Shown here piece after piece: positions 43,733-53,977 of a stretch of 64,000 nt of DNA. The notes below the pieces were generated by a model. That model was not told the DNA's origin, made no database searches, and was given only the letters and a program-made list of their open reading frames with translations. Both the position numbers and the translations under genes were made by a program. Every line of letters starts with the position of its first letter. Position 1 is the stretch's first letter. Source of the DNA: Neofusicoccum parvum (taxonomy: Eukaryota > Ascomycota > Dothideomycetes > Botryosphaeriales > Botryosphaeriaceae); the NCBI GenBank assembly GCA_020912385.1, contig CP087216.1, forward strand, positions 1,426,001 to 1,490,000, read 5' to 3'.

Positions 43733-46311
43733 GCAGCCTGGCACTGAACTGCCTAAAGAACCTCTCGTAATGTAACGGATTGAATGCATTGGAAGTGAGT
43801 TGTATAGGTCATGACATGATGAGTTTTAATCGACGAAACATCAAACATCGATAGTATAGTTAGAAGCAGATATTATTAGAATGAACGGCTGCACGTTTGG
43901 AACGATTGAACACGTCTCCGTCTCCGCTTCTGTAGGGAAAACTCGGCTGCGTTGCCCAAGCTCCTAAGAACGACCCAGTCCAGAAGAGTAGTTTTTGAAA
44001 CTTCTTCCTGCCTATATAAGCTCATCTGCCGCTCGTCTCTGTAGCGAGTGGCTTGTTGTGGCTTTGAAACAGAACGCCTTTGGCAAGGAAGCACGCGACA
44101 CTGAGAACGGAGAGGATATCTTCCGAACATCCGTCCTGTCCGTCCAAGACTTTTCTCAATTCGGCGCCTCAGCACGTGCTGTGGCTGGTGCTGGTATGTC
44201 TTAGAAGTGAGGGGCTCGGCGGCGCTAAGCTTTTGCTTGTCTGGCGCCTGAGTAAAGGTGCCGTAAGTAAATGCCAATTTCGTTGCAAGGTGGACCGTGG
44301 AGTGTGATCCGGTGGCTTGGGATGACCTAGCTCTGATGTATTGTGAGGATTCTGTTTGTTCGAGTAGGAGAGAGGACGACACGGTCGGAAGCATGGCGCG
44401 GAACATGTCAATGGTGGGAGGAAGCAAAACGTCTGATGTGCACAGGGTATTGGTTTGGTATACGAGAGGGAAAACAAAATCTATGTAATGATGCAAGACA
44501 CCTTCTTGATAGTACCGCCTGGATTTTTGAGCGGGTGAATGGATGAGTTGAGAATAGGAGCAATACGGTTGGAATTCTGTAGCGGTCGAATCAACTATGG
44601 CGCTGTGAATTTATGTGTTGGTCGCGTGTTCCAGACTCAATCCGAGGGTCAACTCATTCCAGAAGACGCGTAGAAGTAACTCGATGGCTCGTGTGTGTGG
44701 TCGGCATTCCAAAAGATGACTAGGAAACAAAGCAGACTGGAATACCTTCGCGGTAGTAATTTAGAGGGTCTAGAGCGAGGCCAGAGAAAATAAGGAAGCG
44801 GCTGTCGACATGTGGAAGCAACTCCGTCCGCGCTAATAGTGGCGACTCATGTCTGCTTTGGCCCCATCACCACCATCGCTTAGCCCTCAGGGTCAAGGTG
44901 AAAACAATGTGATAGCATGTGAAAGTGGGGCTGATTGGGGCGCAGTGTTAGTGAGGAAGCGCAGGGACCACCGGTTTGCGGTGTGCGTTCTTTCCTCAAG
45001 CCCTATCACTTACACGATAGAGTTGGGGTCGACAAAGCATGCGGCGGGACAGACGGCTCGCAGGGCGAGACACCGGGCACGAACCGGTTGTCTTGAAGAT
45101 CGCTATATCTCCGTTGCTATACGGAGGTGCAGACACAAGCAACATATAGCCAGTCGGTGGTATAGGTTCTACGCTGACTCGAGAACAGCCGGCTCTCATT
45201 CGCGCGGATTGGAAGCGAGAAAATAGGGCGACTCGCGCCGGGAGCAGGAAGCCGATTACCTCATGGTTTCCCTGCATTCGCGGAAGGCGGCCACCAGCTT
45301 GCACGCGCGCTAGGATCACGCGTGCCGTCGGGAACGTCCTGCAGGAATGGTTGGCTGCTGCCTGAGCGCGAAAGGCGTTCAGCTGGCTAAGCTTTGCCAA
45401 GGGCGAAAAACAAGGCCGCCTTACCAGACTGAGCGACGTCATCGCGAACAAGACGGCCACAACGGCCGTTAGAGCGCGACGGTGCGACGCGGCCAGCCGC
45501 CCGCGAGAGATCGGGTGCTTGCGGAGCGGGCGGCGACGGCTACTCGGCAGGCGGTGCGCTGGAGGCACGCAAGCGCGCGTCTCGTATGACGTGGGGAGCG
45601 TGGCGGGGCACGGCGCTGGAGCGGGGCTGAGCTGCGCGGGCGGGAGACCACCGCGTCCGATTCGCAGGCCGCTGTGGCTGGTGGGTGCGCAGCTGGGCGG
45701 TTGCAGCGCCGGCGCCCGCGGTGCCCGGTTGCGGCAAGAGCAGCGGCGGCAATAGGAGCGCAGCGCAGCGGAGCGGAGGACGGCACCCGGCACGCACGGA
45801 AGGAGCGGGAGAGGATTGTGGCAGGCCCCGGTCCGAATGCCTGGTCGCCCGCGGCCAAACCAAGGCAAGAGCTGCCACCCGCGGCGCAGAGATCACGACA
45901 GCCCGCTTGGCGCCCTGCCAGCTGCCCGCGGCCGCCATGGAGCGCCCCAGGGCGCGGCAGCAGAGAGCGCAGCGCGACGGCGCGCGCGACGCAGAAGGGA
46001 CACCCCGAGCGACGGCAGGCGCTAATGAAAGGCTTAGCATGCGCCGATCTAAGCTTGTCGTGCTTGGCGCAGTAGGGCAGCGGCATTCCTGACTCCCCGC
46101 AGCGGCGCAGCCTGAAAGCCGGGTCCAGCTCAGCCGTCAGCCATGCGCGTCGCGGTATTGCGCCAGCCAAATTTAACCTGCCGCTCCCCCACCACCGCTG
46201 CCACGCCTGCCACTGCCGCTGCCACTCTCCCTCGCGCGCCCTGCACACATCCGGCTCGCGCTCCCCGCCCTATCGCACCGCTTGGCTTGCACAACCGATA
46301 AGCCCCGCGCC
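43733..46311. other. Intergenic region, 2.6 kb, no gene supported
   Basis: The left half is A+T-richer and holds a 206-codon minus frame (43.88-44.50 kb) with no motif. The right half (45.2-46.3 kb) is very G+C-rich with overlapping frames up to 290 codons on opposite strands, judged non-coding. The final part is the leader of the C2 gene. Confidence 0.45.
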
Positions 46312-48316
46312 ATGACGGTACACGTCCTCGACAAGTTTGGCCACGGTCCAGACTCGCTGGAGCACAACGGCACCGCCGACGCTCCCTCCGGCCACCATAA
46401 TGCTGTCGACGAGGACGCGCATCCGCAGGAGGAGCCGCAGCCTCCGGGCGGCTTCGACGACACGCCTATCCCGCATGCGACGCCGGGCTACACGCTCAAG
46501 TTCACCTTCCACCGCGCGTGCAACCTCCCCATCGCCGACATCAACACCATGTCCTCCGACCCCTTTGTGCTGGCCCAGCTGAATACCGCACTGCCTCCGC
46601 GCCACAAGGAAGATCCGCCGCTGCGCATGCGCTCCCCCACTGTGCACCGCCAGACCGATCCGGAGTGGAACTGGCACTGGATTGTCGCAAATGTCCCAGC
46701 CTCGGGCTTCAAGCTCAAGGCGCGCTTGTATGATGAGGACCCTGCCGATCACGACGACCGCCTGGGAAACGTCCATATTACCGTCCCGCTGTTGTCGCCA
46801 GACTGGGAGGGCATTCACGAGCAGTCTTTCAAGCTCAGAAAGCGCCTTGCGAGCAAGAGAGCGTACGCCTTGCGCGCCGCTGCGGTCGCCTTCAACAAGA
46901 CCGAGAATATGACTGCCGAAATCGTTGTCAGCATCGAGCTGCTGGGCAGGACTCAGGATCCATACAATGAAGGCGGCAGGACGTACACAGTCGGTCCTCT
47001 ATGGTGGACAAAGCACAACTCGCCCCTGCTGGGCCGTATTGTAAACCGTGTGGACGACGGCGATGAAGAAGATCCGAATGACGAACCCAGACTTGACAGA
47101 CACGGCAATAAGATCCGGAGATACAAGTATGGTCCAGCCTCGTCCCCTTCGGGATACCCGTGTTAACCCTGTGCACAGTTTTCAAGCAAACGAAATCCAG
47201 CTTCGCGGCCCCACCCCTCCCGAGCTCTACCACCGCTATGTCGAGTTCAAGCCCTTCGTCAAGTCAATGTACACGGCAACGGGCGTACGGGGTTTCCTGC
47301 TGTCCAAGGCTCTGCACCACCAACATGCAAGGGTTTACAATTTTGACAAGAGCACACAGTGGGGCACTTTTGATGAGCCATGCCCTGAGCAGACGATGAA
47401 GTTTTTGGACCTTGTGCGTTACGATCAAGGAGGTCGAATTTTCACCTATGTTTTGACGGTATGCATTGAGACTATCATCTTCATTACTGGAGCTAACGCG
47501 ACTCTTGTCTAGCTCGATGCGCTGTGGAGATTTACCGAGACTGGCAAGGAGTTCGGTATCGACATGCTGAGCAAGCACACGATGCACAGTGATGTGTCGG
47601 TCTACATCGCGTTCAGCGGCGAATTCTTCGTCAGACGCTTGAAGCACCCTCATCGCGCATCTCCTGATGAGGCCGGCCAGCCAGAGCCCAAGCCAGAACC
47701 AGGAGCTGACCAGAACGGTGACGAGGATCACCCTCAGCATCACCATTTCTTCCATCGCCGCGAGAAGAGTGCTGAAAAGAACGCAACCCATCCACCAAAC
47801 GACATTCCAGGTGGGCCGCCTTACGATGACCCGCCCACGGATCCGTCTTACTATGAGCTGGTTATCGACAACGACTCGGGCACATACCGACCCAATGCGA
47901 AGCTTCTCCCCGAACTGAAGGCTTTCATGGAATCCCGACTCCCTGGTCTCCGAGTCATCACGCTGGACTGCCAGGCCGACGCAGAGAAGATGGCGCAGAT
48001 GAAGCAGGAGCAGCGCGACCGCAAGGCTCGCGAAGGCGACGCGATTGTCTACCAGCAGCTCAGCGATAGTGATAATGACAGCAGCAGCCTCAGCAGCTCG
48101 GATGAAGACGAACTCGAGCAGGCTGTCCAAAACCACCATGCGCGAACTAGGGACGACCATGTTCTGCACGCTTTCGCCCATCAGGCGCGTGCAGAGGGGC
48201 AGGCCAAGGCGCAGCACCTCAAGGGCCTCGTCCACAGGCCTGGAAAGGGCGAGAATGGCCACAAGGGTCACGACGACCCGGTTGAGGCGCCCGATGCCGG
48301 AGTCCCGCAGTCGTAG
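46312..48316 (+). CDS. C2-domain protein
   Basis: Exons 46312-47126, 47179-47458 and 47513-48316 give 632 residues. A C2 domain occupies about residues 55-215: YTLKFTFHRACNLPIADINT, SSDPFVLAQL, NWHWIVANVPASGFKLKARL and YDEDPADHDDRLGNVHI. The acidic loops (Asp in ADINTMSSDP and in YDEDPADHDD) suit calcium-dependent phospholipid binding. The second half has a conserved-looking globular part (ELYHRYVEFKPFVKSMYTAT, DALWRFTETGKEFGIDMLSK, DVSVYIAFSGEFFVRRLKHP), then a His/Pro/Asp-rich disordered linker, and a last segment with YELVIDNDSGTYRPNAKLLP and a Ser/Asp acidic run. Both introns (52 and 54 nt) rejoin in frame. It is probably a peripheral membrane protein conserved in ascomycetes; no enzyme domain was recognised. 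Confidence 0.88.
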
Positions 48317-48938
48317 CCAGGCGCTGCTTTCACGTTTCTGTTTCGCGGCTTGCATGATATTTACGACTTCTTCTTGTTGACCCAGGATGGATACTGTCTT
48401 TGGTCTACGCTCCTTTGATACCCCCTGTCTGGAGGCTTGGATAGCTTGTTCCCAGTGTAGCAGAGCGCAAGTGTAGCTATTTCTACGTAGTGCGTGTGAC
48501 GTCGATGTTAATGCCGAAGAGTTGATCATGCCAGTTTGGTGCCTTCAAATCATTTCGTGGGTGCGCCGGCCTGACGCAGATGTAGCATGTTCAATCAAGG
48601 TTTCGGCGCGATCCCAGGCGCATCTGCGGCGAGACAGTTCAAGACAGCAATGAGGTCATAGCAGGCCAGGGTCCGCAGATCTCGCCCTGCCCGCCGTCCC
48701 GCCGCATCCCTGCAGGCTTGGCAACGGTGTTGACTGACGAACCTTCCACAGCTGCCTTTGTTCTTGCACTTTGCATGCTTCCGCAGACCCAATCGCTCTT
48801 CTCCCCCAACAACCTCCCTACGACCAACCCGCAGCCACCGTGCCCCCCACGACCGCAGAGCCGCCGCACACCCCCGCACCACCACGCCAAACGCGTCGCG
48901 CGCGTCTGCGCCCACACCACCCGCTCCTCCCCGCCACC
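48317..48938. other. Tandem-gene spacer
   Basis: About 620 bp between the C2 gene and the NTF2-like gene. The last 150 bp are C-rich with Pro-codon-like repeats, probably leader. No gene supported. Confidence 0.5.
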
Positions 48939-49602
48939 ATGACGGCCCTCCCGCTCGACGTCCAAACGAAGGTCGCATCAAACGGTACGCGCTTCCTCCC
49001 CTCCCCGCCCGCCCCGCCCTCGCACACGCGGCACCCGCCCCGCTGACCCCGGATCCACCACCACCACAGCGGCGGAAGCCTTCGCGGACGCGTACTACAC
49101 GGCGCTGCAGGCGGCGCGGCACACGCTGGCGTCGTTCTACACGGCGGCCGAGACGCTGGCGGACGGCAAGACGGTGCCGGCGATCGCGTGGAACGGCAAC
49201 GTGTACGACTCGGGCGCGGCGTTCCAGGACGCGTTCGCGGCCGAGATGCCGGCGTACTCGTACTTCGAGGTGCAGAGCCTGGACGCGCAGGTGCTGAACC
49301 CCGTGCCACCGCCGCCAACGAACGACCAGGCGGACGAGGATGCAATGGTCGACGGCGAGGCGGGCGGGCCGGCCGGGAAGAAGGGCGGCGGGCGGAGGGG
49401 CCAGCCGCACCAGGCGAAGGAGGAGCTGGTGGGCGCGGTGCTGGTGATGGTGAATGGGTATGTGAGGCTGCAGGAGAAGAAGGAGGGCCCGCAGAAGGGG
49501 TTCAGCGAGACGTTGGTGCTGGTGCCGAACAAGGATTACAGCAAGAAGGATGGGAGCAGGAGGTGGGTGGTGCAGAACCAGAACTTTCGGTATGTGGTGT
49601 GA
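48939..49602 (+). CDS. NTF2-like protein (Nxt1/Mtr2-type mRNA export cofactor)
   Basis: Exons 48939-48984 and 49070-49602 are joined across an 85-nt intron and give 192 residues. The NTF2 fold is visible: an N-terminal helix (VASNAAEAFADAYYTALQAA), SFYTAAETLADGKTVPAIAW then NGNVYDSGAAFQDAFAAEMP, and strands LVGAVLVMVNGYVRLQEKKE, FSETLVLVPN and WVVQNQNFRYVV at the end. These match the small partner of the Mex67/NXF1 export receptor (Mtr2/p15) in fungi. A Pro/Asp/Gly/Lys-rich insert of about 45 residues (from NPVPPPPTNDQADEDA) interrupts the sheet, as a long loop does in yeast Mtr2. The start is the ATG in the CCACCATGA context. High G+C in third positions. Confidence 0.85.
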
Positions 49603-50525
49603 GGGAGGGCGATGGGGAAAACACGAACAGGAAGAAATGGCTCTGGGTAGAGGAAAAGTCGGTCGAGTGCGTTGCACAAAACGACCACGGATCCGGCGAA
49701 AAACTATCAACGAAGAGGAAATGGAACACGATGCTCGTCCAGATGGGTATCCGGGAAAAAACCGGATGATCGATCGAGGTTTAAAACACTATACGATGCC
49801 GGCATTAAGCAGAAAGAAAACTGCCAGGACAAAAAGTTATATGTATTGGGTGCGATATCAACATCTTCTGGTCGAGCTGGGGGATACGTTGTATATCACT
49901 ACTCGAGAGCCGTCCGTGGACAATCTAGATCCAATGGCTCACGGCATTTCGCGCTCCAACCCGAATGGAGGAAAAAGTATTCCAGTTGTCTATTCTTGAA
50001 CATTGTTCGAGGCCGTACTCCCTGAACCTTTCTTTTCGTCCGTTGGTCCTCCAGTGAACAATAGAGCAAATCATTTTTGAACTCACTTTACAATCTTCTT
50101 CTTTCAAAATGTCTCGCCCTCAACGACACGTGTTGTGTCACTGCAGTTTCTGCAGCTCGTTTGTCTTTGCTTCATTTCTCAATTACTGAGCCCTCTTCTA
50201 TTCTACGTCTTGACCTTTCAAGTTCCTACTTTTCAGCTTTAATTCTACCTCCAAGCGCGGCCTTGAGAGACTTTTCTAAGCGGTTACAGAGAGGTTCATG
50301 TGGGAGATCCCACAGCCGGAGTTGAAGTAGTCGTCCGGATGAAAATTTTCACCGAAGTTTGCGACGAACTTGTCCGGATGACCGCTTTAGCTCGGTAAGA
50401 GTATCCACTCTATCTTCTCTTGACCACCTCTTGAGGGAAATCACGATCAGGGTCCACTCTTCATCCACATCCATAAACACCCTCAACTCTCACCTCCACC
50501 CGCCAGCCTTCAACAGCCACTCGCC
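49603..50525. other. Spacer with copies of a TCCGGATGA-containing motif
   Basis: About 920 bp. Nearest the downstream gene it holds two TCCGGATGA motifs, at 50334-50342 and 50373-50381, related to copies found on the other side of that gene. No coding feature supported. Confidence 0.5.
50318..50383 (+). repeat. Flanking repeat, left copy (GGAGTTGAAG...TCCGGATGAA)
   Basis: GGAGTTGAAG at 50318 is followed within 16 bp by TCCGGATGAA, and a second TCCGGATGA lies at 50373. Similar arrangements occur at 52716-52764, 52877-52900 and 53015-53039, on the other side of the DUF7918-like gene and in the same orientation. Confidence 0.6.
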
Positions 50526-52585
50526 ATGAAATGTCACACCCAAGGCTTCGAGCTTGATGTTCAGGTCCAAGGCGATGCCATTTGCGAAGAGTACAGCCCC
50601 TACTTTGACAAAGATGGTAGCTTATGCTGCTGGATCCCAGTCACTGCTGGGGAGGAGCTCAGCATTCACACCACTATTAACGGAAAGCTCAAGGTCGCTC
50701 ACCTTGACCTGATCCTCGATGGAGTTCTGCGTCACTCCAGGGTCATTCACTCAAACGGCAAGCGGTCCTTACGGCATGAGAACTTCGTGGGTGCCTACCT
50801 CAAGAGGGAAGGTAGTCTCACGTTCTGTAAGATGAAGGTCGAGAACCTTGGCGAAACCCCTTCTGTCGGTGCGCCCAAGCCCGAACTAGTTGGCACAATC
50901 GAAGTGCGCCTGGCCATCGCAGACGGTACAAACGAGAACGGGAATGAGACACACGAAATTGCCCACGACACGTTCGAGGAGACCGATGACTGGAGGGAGG
51001 CCGAGGATGTCGGCGTCTTTTCTAGGATTCCCCCAACGCACGAGATCAGCCTGGCCGAACGGGGCATCTTCCAATCACAGCAAATGCGGAAGTTCCTTAG
51101 CAAACACCTCAAGGCTGACCATGGAAGGCCAGGCAGTAAGCCTTGGGCGGTCATGAATTTCTTCTACCGTTCCAAAGACGCTATCCTTGCCGAGGATCTG
51201 GAGCGAGTCCCAAACAGTGGCTATTCGCATGACCTGTCTACACAGTTTGACAGTAGCGATAGTAAGAGCAGCGACGGTAATCGCCACAGCAACAGCGACA
51301 GAGATAGCAGCAGTGGGAGCGGCACTGGAAGTAGCGATGGAAGTGGCAGCGGCAGCGGTAGTAGCGAGATCAATAGCTGCAATGTCAGCACCGGATCCAC
51401 CGCCTCCAATCACCATCAACTTACCATGGACAACCCACAATATCAAGGTGCTACCGGCTCGGGCAGTCTAGGTGAGCCGGTCACAAAGTCTTCTGGTTGG
51501 ACGGCTCTGGCCCAACGACCCATCTCTCGCCGTCCACCTTACTCCAACAAAGCCGTGAGCAAAGCCTTCCGTGCTGCTTCGATGACCCAAGCCGACTCGA
51601 CTGCGGTGGTCACGCAGATGAGAAAACATGAGACGCCGCCAGTCGGTCTCTTCACCAAACAACCGAGGGTTGTGGTGCGGCCACTGAACAAGCGCCCGCG
51701 CAGCCCGGCTCCTGAAGGCGAATCCAGCCAGCAGGACCTTGGCACAAAGAAATTCCGTCGCGAGCGCAGCGAGATCTCAACCAAGATGAGGGACAAGCTC
51801 GAAGAGAATGCTGATTTACGCGACAAGCTTCAGACTGACCTCGCGAGATTGCAGGAGAGGGCGAAGAACACTGGAGACGAGTTGGTGCGGGAGCATGCCG
51901 AGCAGCAGGAGGGAAACCGCAAGCCGTCCGCAGAGCCACTGGACCCTCAGCAGCTGACAGAGACGCTAGCCGAACATGCGGCCGCCGTGACCAAGGCCGC
52001 AAAAACCCGCCGGCGGCTCGACCCTGCCATCAAAAGGGCCAAGGAGTCCAAGAGGATGGCTGAGCGGTTCAAGGTGCAAGTGGCGAGAGATTTGAAAGAG
52101 TGCGAGGACTTGGTCACGGAAAACGGACGCGTGATAGGCCACCGCAAGGTTTGATCCTCTGCTCTCCTGCACTATCAATCTCACAGGCCCTTCGATTCCA
52201 TGAATAATTGCCAAATCAACCCCGCAATCCCCAATCTTCTTCCCCCAACCCGCACCTTTTCCATGCACTTGCACTTTCTCTCAGCGAAATGACCTGAGTC
52301 TTTCTCTTCCAATCTAGTCAGAGATTCGACGACCGGGCTAATATTACCAACTTTCAACAGGCCGAAGCTCGTGTTACTGCCTTCTTGGAGGCTTTGAAGC
52401 GTATACACGCAGATCACGATAATTCCGTGCGCGGTATCGTTGCGGCGATCGAGAGCGAAGTGGAGATGCTGAGGCAGCTGCTTGAGATCGTAGATAAGGT
52501 GGTGCGGAATCTGGGCGTGAAGATCGAGGAGGCTTACATGGAGGGCGAGGTGGACGAGGATATTGAGTATTTTGGGAACTATTGA
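50526..52585 (+). CDS. DUF7918-like protein with Ser-rich region and coiled coil
   Basis: Exons 50526-52148 and 52322-52585 give 628 residues. The first about 200 residues resemble the fungal DUF7918 fold: KCHTQGFELDVQVQGDAICE, then YFDKDGSLCCWIPVTAGEEL and HLDLILDGVLRHSRVI, a beta-rich module of unknown function with a surface-exposed variable part. A Ser/Gly/Asp run follows (GSGTGSSDGSGSGSGSSE, about residues 260-280), then a basic Pro-rich segment and a coiled coil from about residue 415 (RSEISTKMRDKLEENADLRD). The 173-nt intron has a weak donor (GTTTGA), but exon 2 continues the helical pattern (AIESEVEMLRQLLEIVDKVV). If the intron is not removed the protein ends after two more codons at residue 542. 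The flanking short repeats are noted separately. Confidence 0.72.
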
Positions 52586-52715
52586 GGGGCAGGAGGGGAG
52601 GCCATTGGATATTGGGCGGTTCGTGCTTGAACCAAGATTGGAGTCCGGGTTTAGAAAAAATAAAATTAGCATTCATACAGTACCAATAGAGACTTTGTGC
52701 TTCTACAGCACGTAA

Positions 52716-53039
52716 GGAGTTGAAGCACTCGTTGATCTACCGTGCGTTTCCATCCGGATGAATGTTTTAACTCTGGACAGGATTTGCCAGATTGCCTTGA
52801 GATCATGCATCTGCGTCCAAAAAGGGTCATCAGACAAACAGACCGCTACAATGCATGTCGGATGAATAAAGTTTGGGGGGTTGAAGCAGTCGTCTGGATA
52901 GCAAGGTTTAATTTTCCCCAGTGCTTACACGTCTGGGTGAATGATTCAAGTCAGTATGGCAGATCTGGGGACCTCAGCCACGGAGCACCGGATTTCGCGG
53001 TTGAGGAAATTATAGGGAGTTGAATGATTCATCCGGACG
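52716..53039 (+). repeat. Flanking repeat, right copies
   Basis: Three degenerate copies: GGAGTTGAAG at 52716 with CATCCGGATGAATG at 52751, GGGGTTGAAGCAGTCGTCTG at 52877, and GGAGTTGAATGATTCATCCG at 53016. They lie within 450 bp after the stop of the DUF7918-like gene and match the left copy in orientation. Confidence 0.55.
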
Positions 53040-53831
53040 TGGAAGTCCGGAATCACACACATGCAGACATTTCCACATAGGTACCTCGATTCCAGACGTG
53101 CGTTTGCTTCGAGTATATGGATGGCAGAATACGGCAAACTGCGGCAAGAAAGAATAGTCTTGGCAGAAAACGCATAAACGTTTATATAGCAAGCGCATGG
53201 ACTTGGCGGGAAAGCTGCGTTATGCCGTCGAAACAGTCTAAATAAAACGCGAGCTCTTCCCTTGCAGTTCCTCGTAATGAAACTTTGCATCTGTTTGCTG
53301 TCGCGCTCGGCAGCTGCTTATTTCTAGGACGGAAATGGTCTAAAGCTGCTCTACGCGATGCCCAGACCGGGCCTCCGAAGCTACAACGAAAGCAAGACTG
53401 CCGCAGTAGTGAACGAGCGTATTTCGTGCGCCGCTACCACTTCGTTGCTGGCAGTCGGACGGCCTTCGTCCAGACCGTCTCGAAACACGGTCGCCGGTTT
53501 GGTCCGGGAGCGTTTCGTTCCGCAGTGTAGTAGCCTGCGTCGTCAGACGATGCGTTTTGTTTAAAAGCCAAAAAACAAAAAGCCACCAATGGGCCCTGGT
53601 GTCGACGTCAACGGCCGGGCTGCGCATTAGAGATAGTCGGGGTCCGCGACCGTGGCGAAACGCCGACAGGGGGCTAAAGTAATGCGGGAAACGGGAAACA
53701 GCGTTCAAACGGACTACGCCTTGGCGCAGAACCGTCGTCATATGGTGTTTTAGGGCTGAGACGACCCCGGCCAGGTGGCATGATTGCACCGCCGGCTGCC
53801 TCGTCAGCCCTATATGCCGCGCCATGGGGCT

Positions 53832-53838
53832 CTATATA
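53832..53838 (+). promoter_or_regulatory. TATA box
   Basis: CTATATAA-type sequence 140 bp upstream of the ATG of the dehydrogenase-like gene, followed by a pyrimidine-rich leader. Position suits transcription starting in the intervening C/T-rich segment. Confidence 0.55.
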
Positions 53839-53977
53839 ACCGATTCGGCCGGGCGGCCGCTGCCACCTACCCTGCACCTCACCTCCAAACATTCGTTTTT
53901 ATACTCCGCCACACTCGTTTCTTTCGGAAATAAACACATTCGTTTCTCTCGTTTTCTTGTTCCAACCACCAGCCGAC

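Larger units (their letters stand above)
52586..53977. other. Spacer with repeat copies and a TATA promoter
   Basis: About 1.4 kb. The first 450 bp carry three degenerate copies of the motif found left of the DUF7918-like gene. The last 150 bp form the promoter of the next gene, with a TATA box. No other gene supported. Confidence 0.5.

Noticed and set aside
43876..44496. Minus-strand open frame of 206 codons
   Set aside because: Low-complexity mixture with no conserved pattern; no splice-supported extension and no convincing start context.
44996..45868. Minus-strand open frame of 290 codons
   Set aside because: Lies in a G+C-rich noncoding block where all frames are open; Arg/Pro/Ser/Cys-rich with no domain.
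47264..48529. Minus-strand open frame of 421 codons
   Set aside because: Antisense of C2 gene exons 2 and 3; it crosses a confirmed plus-strand intron and has no family features.
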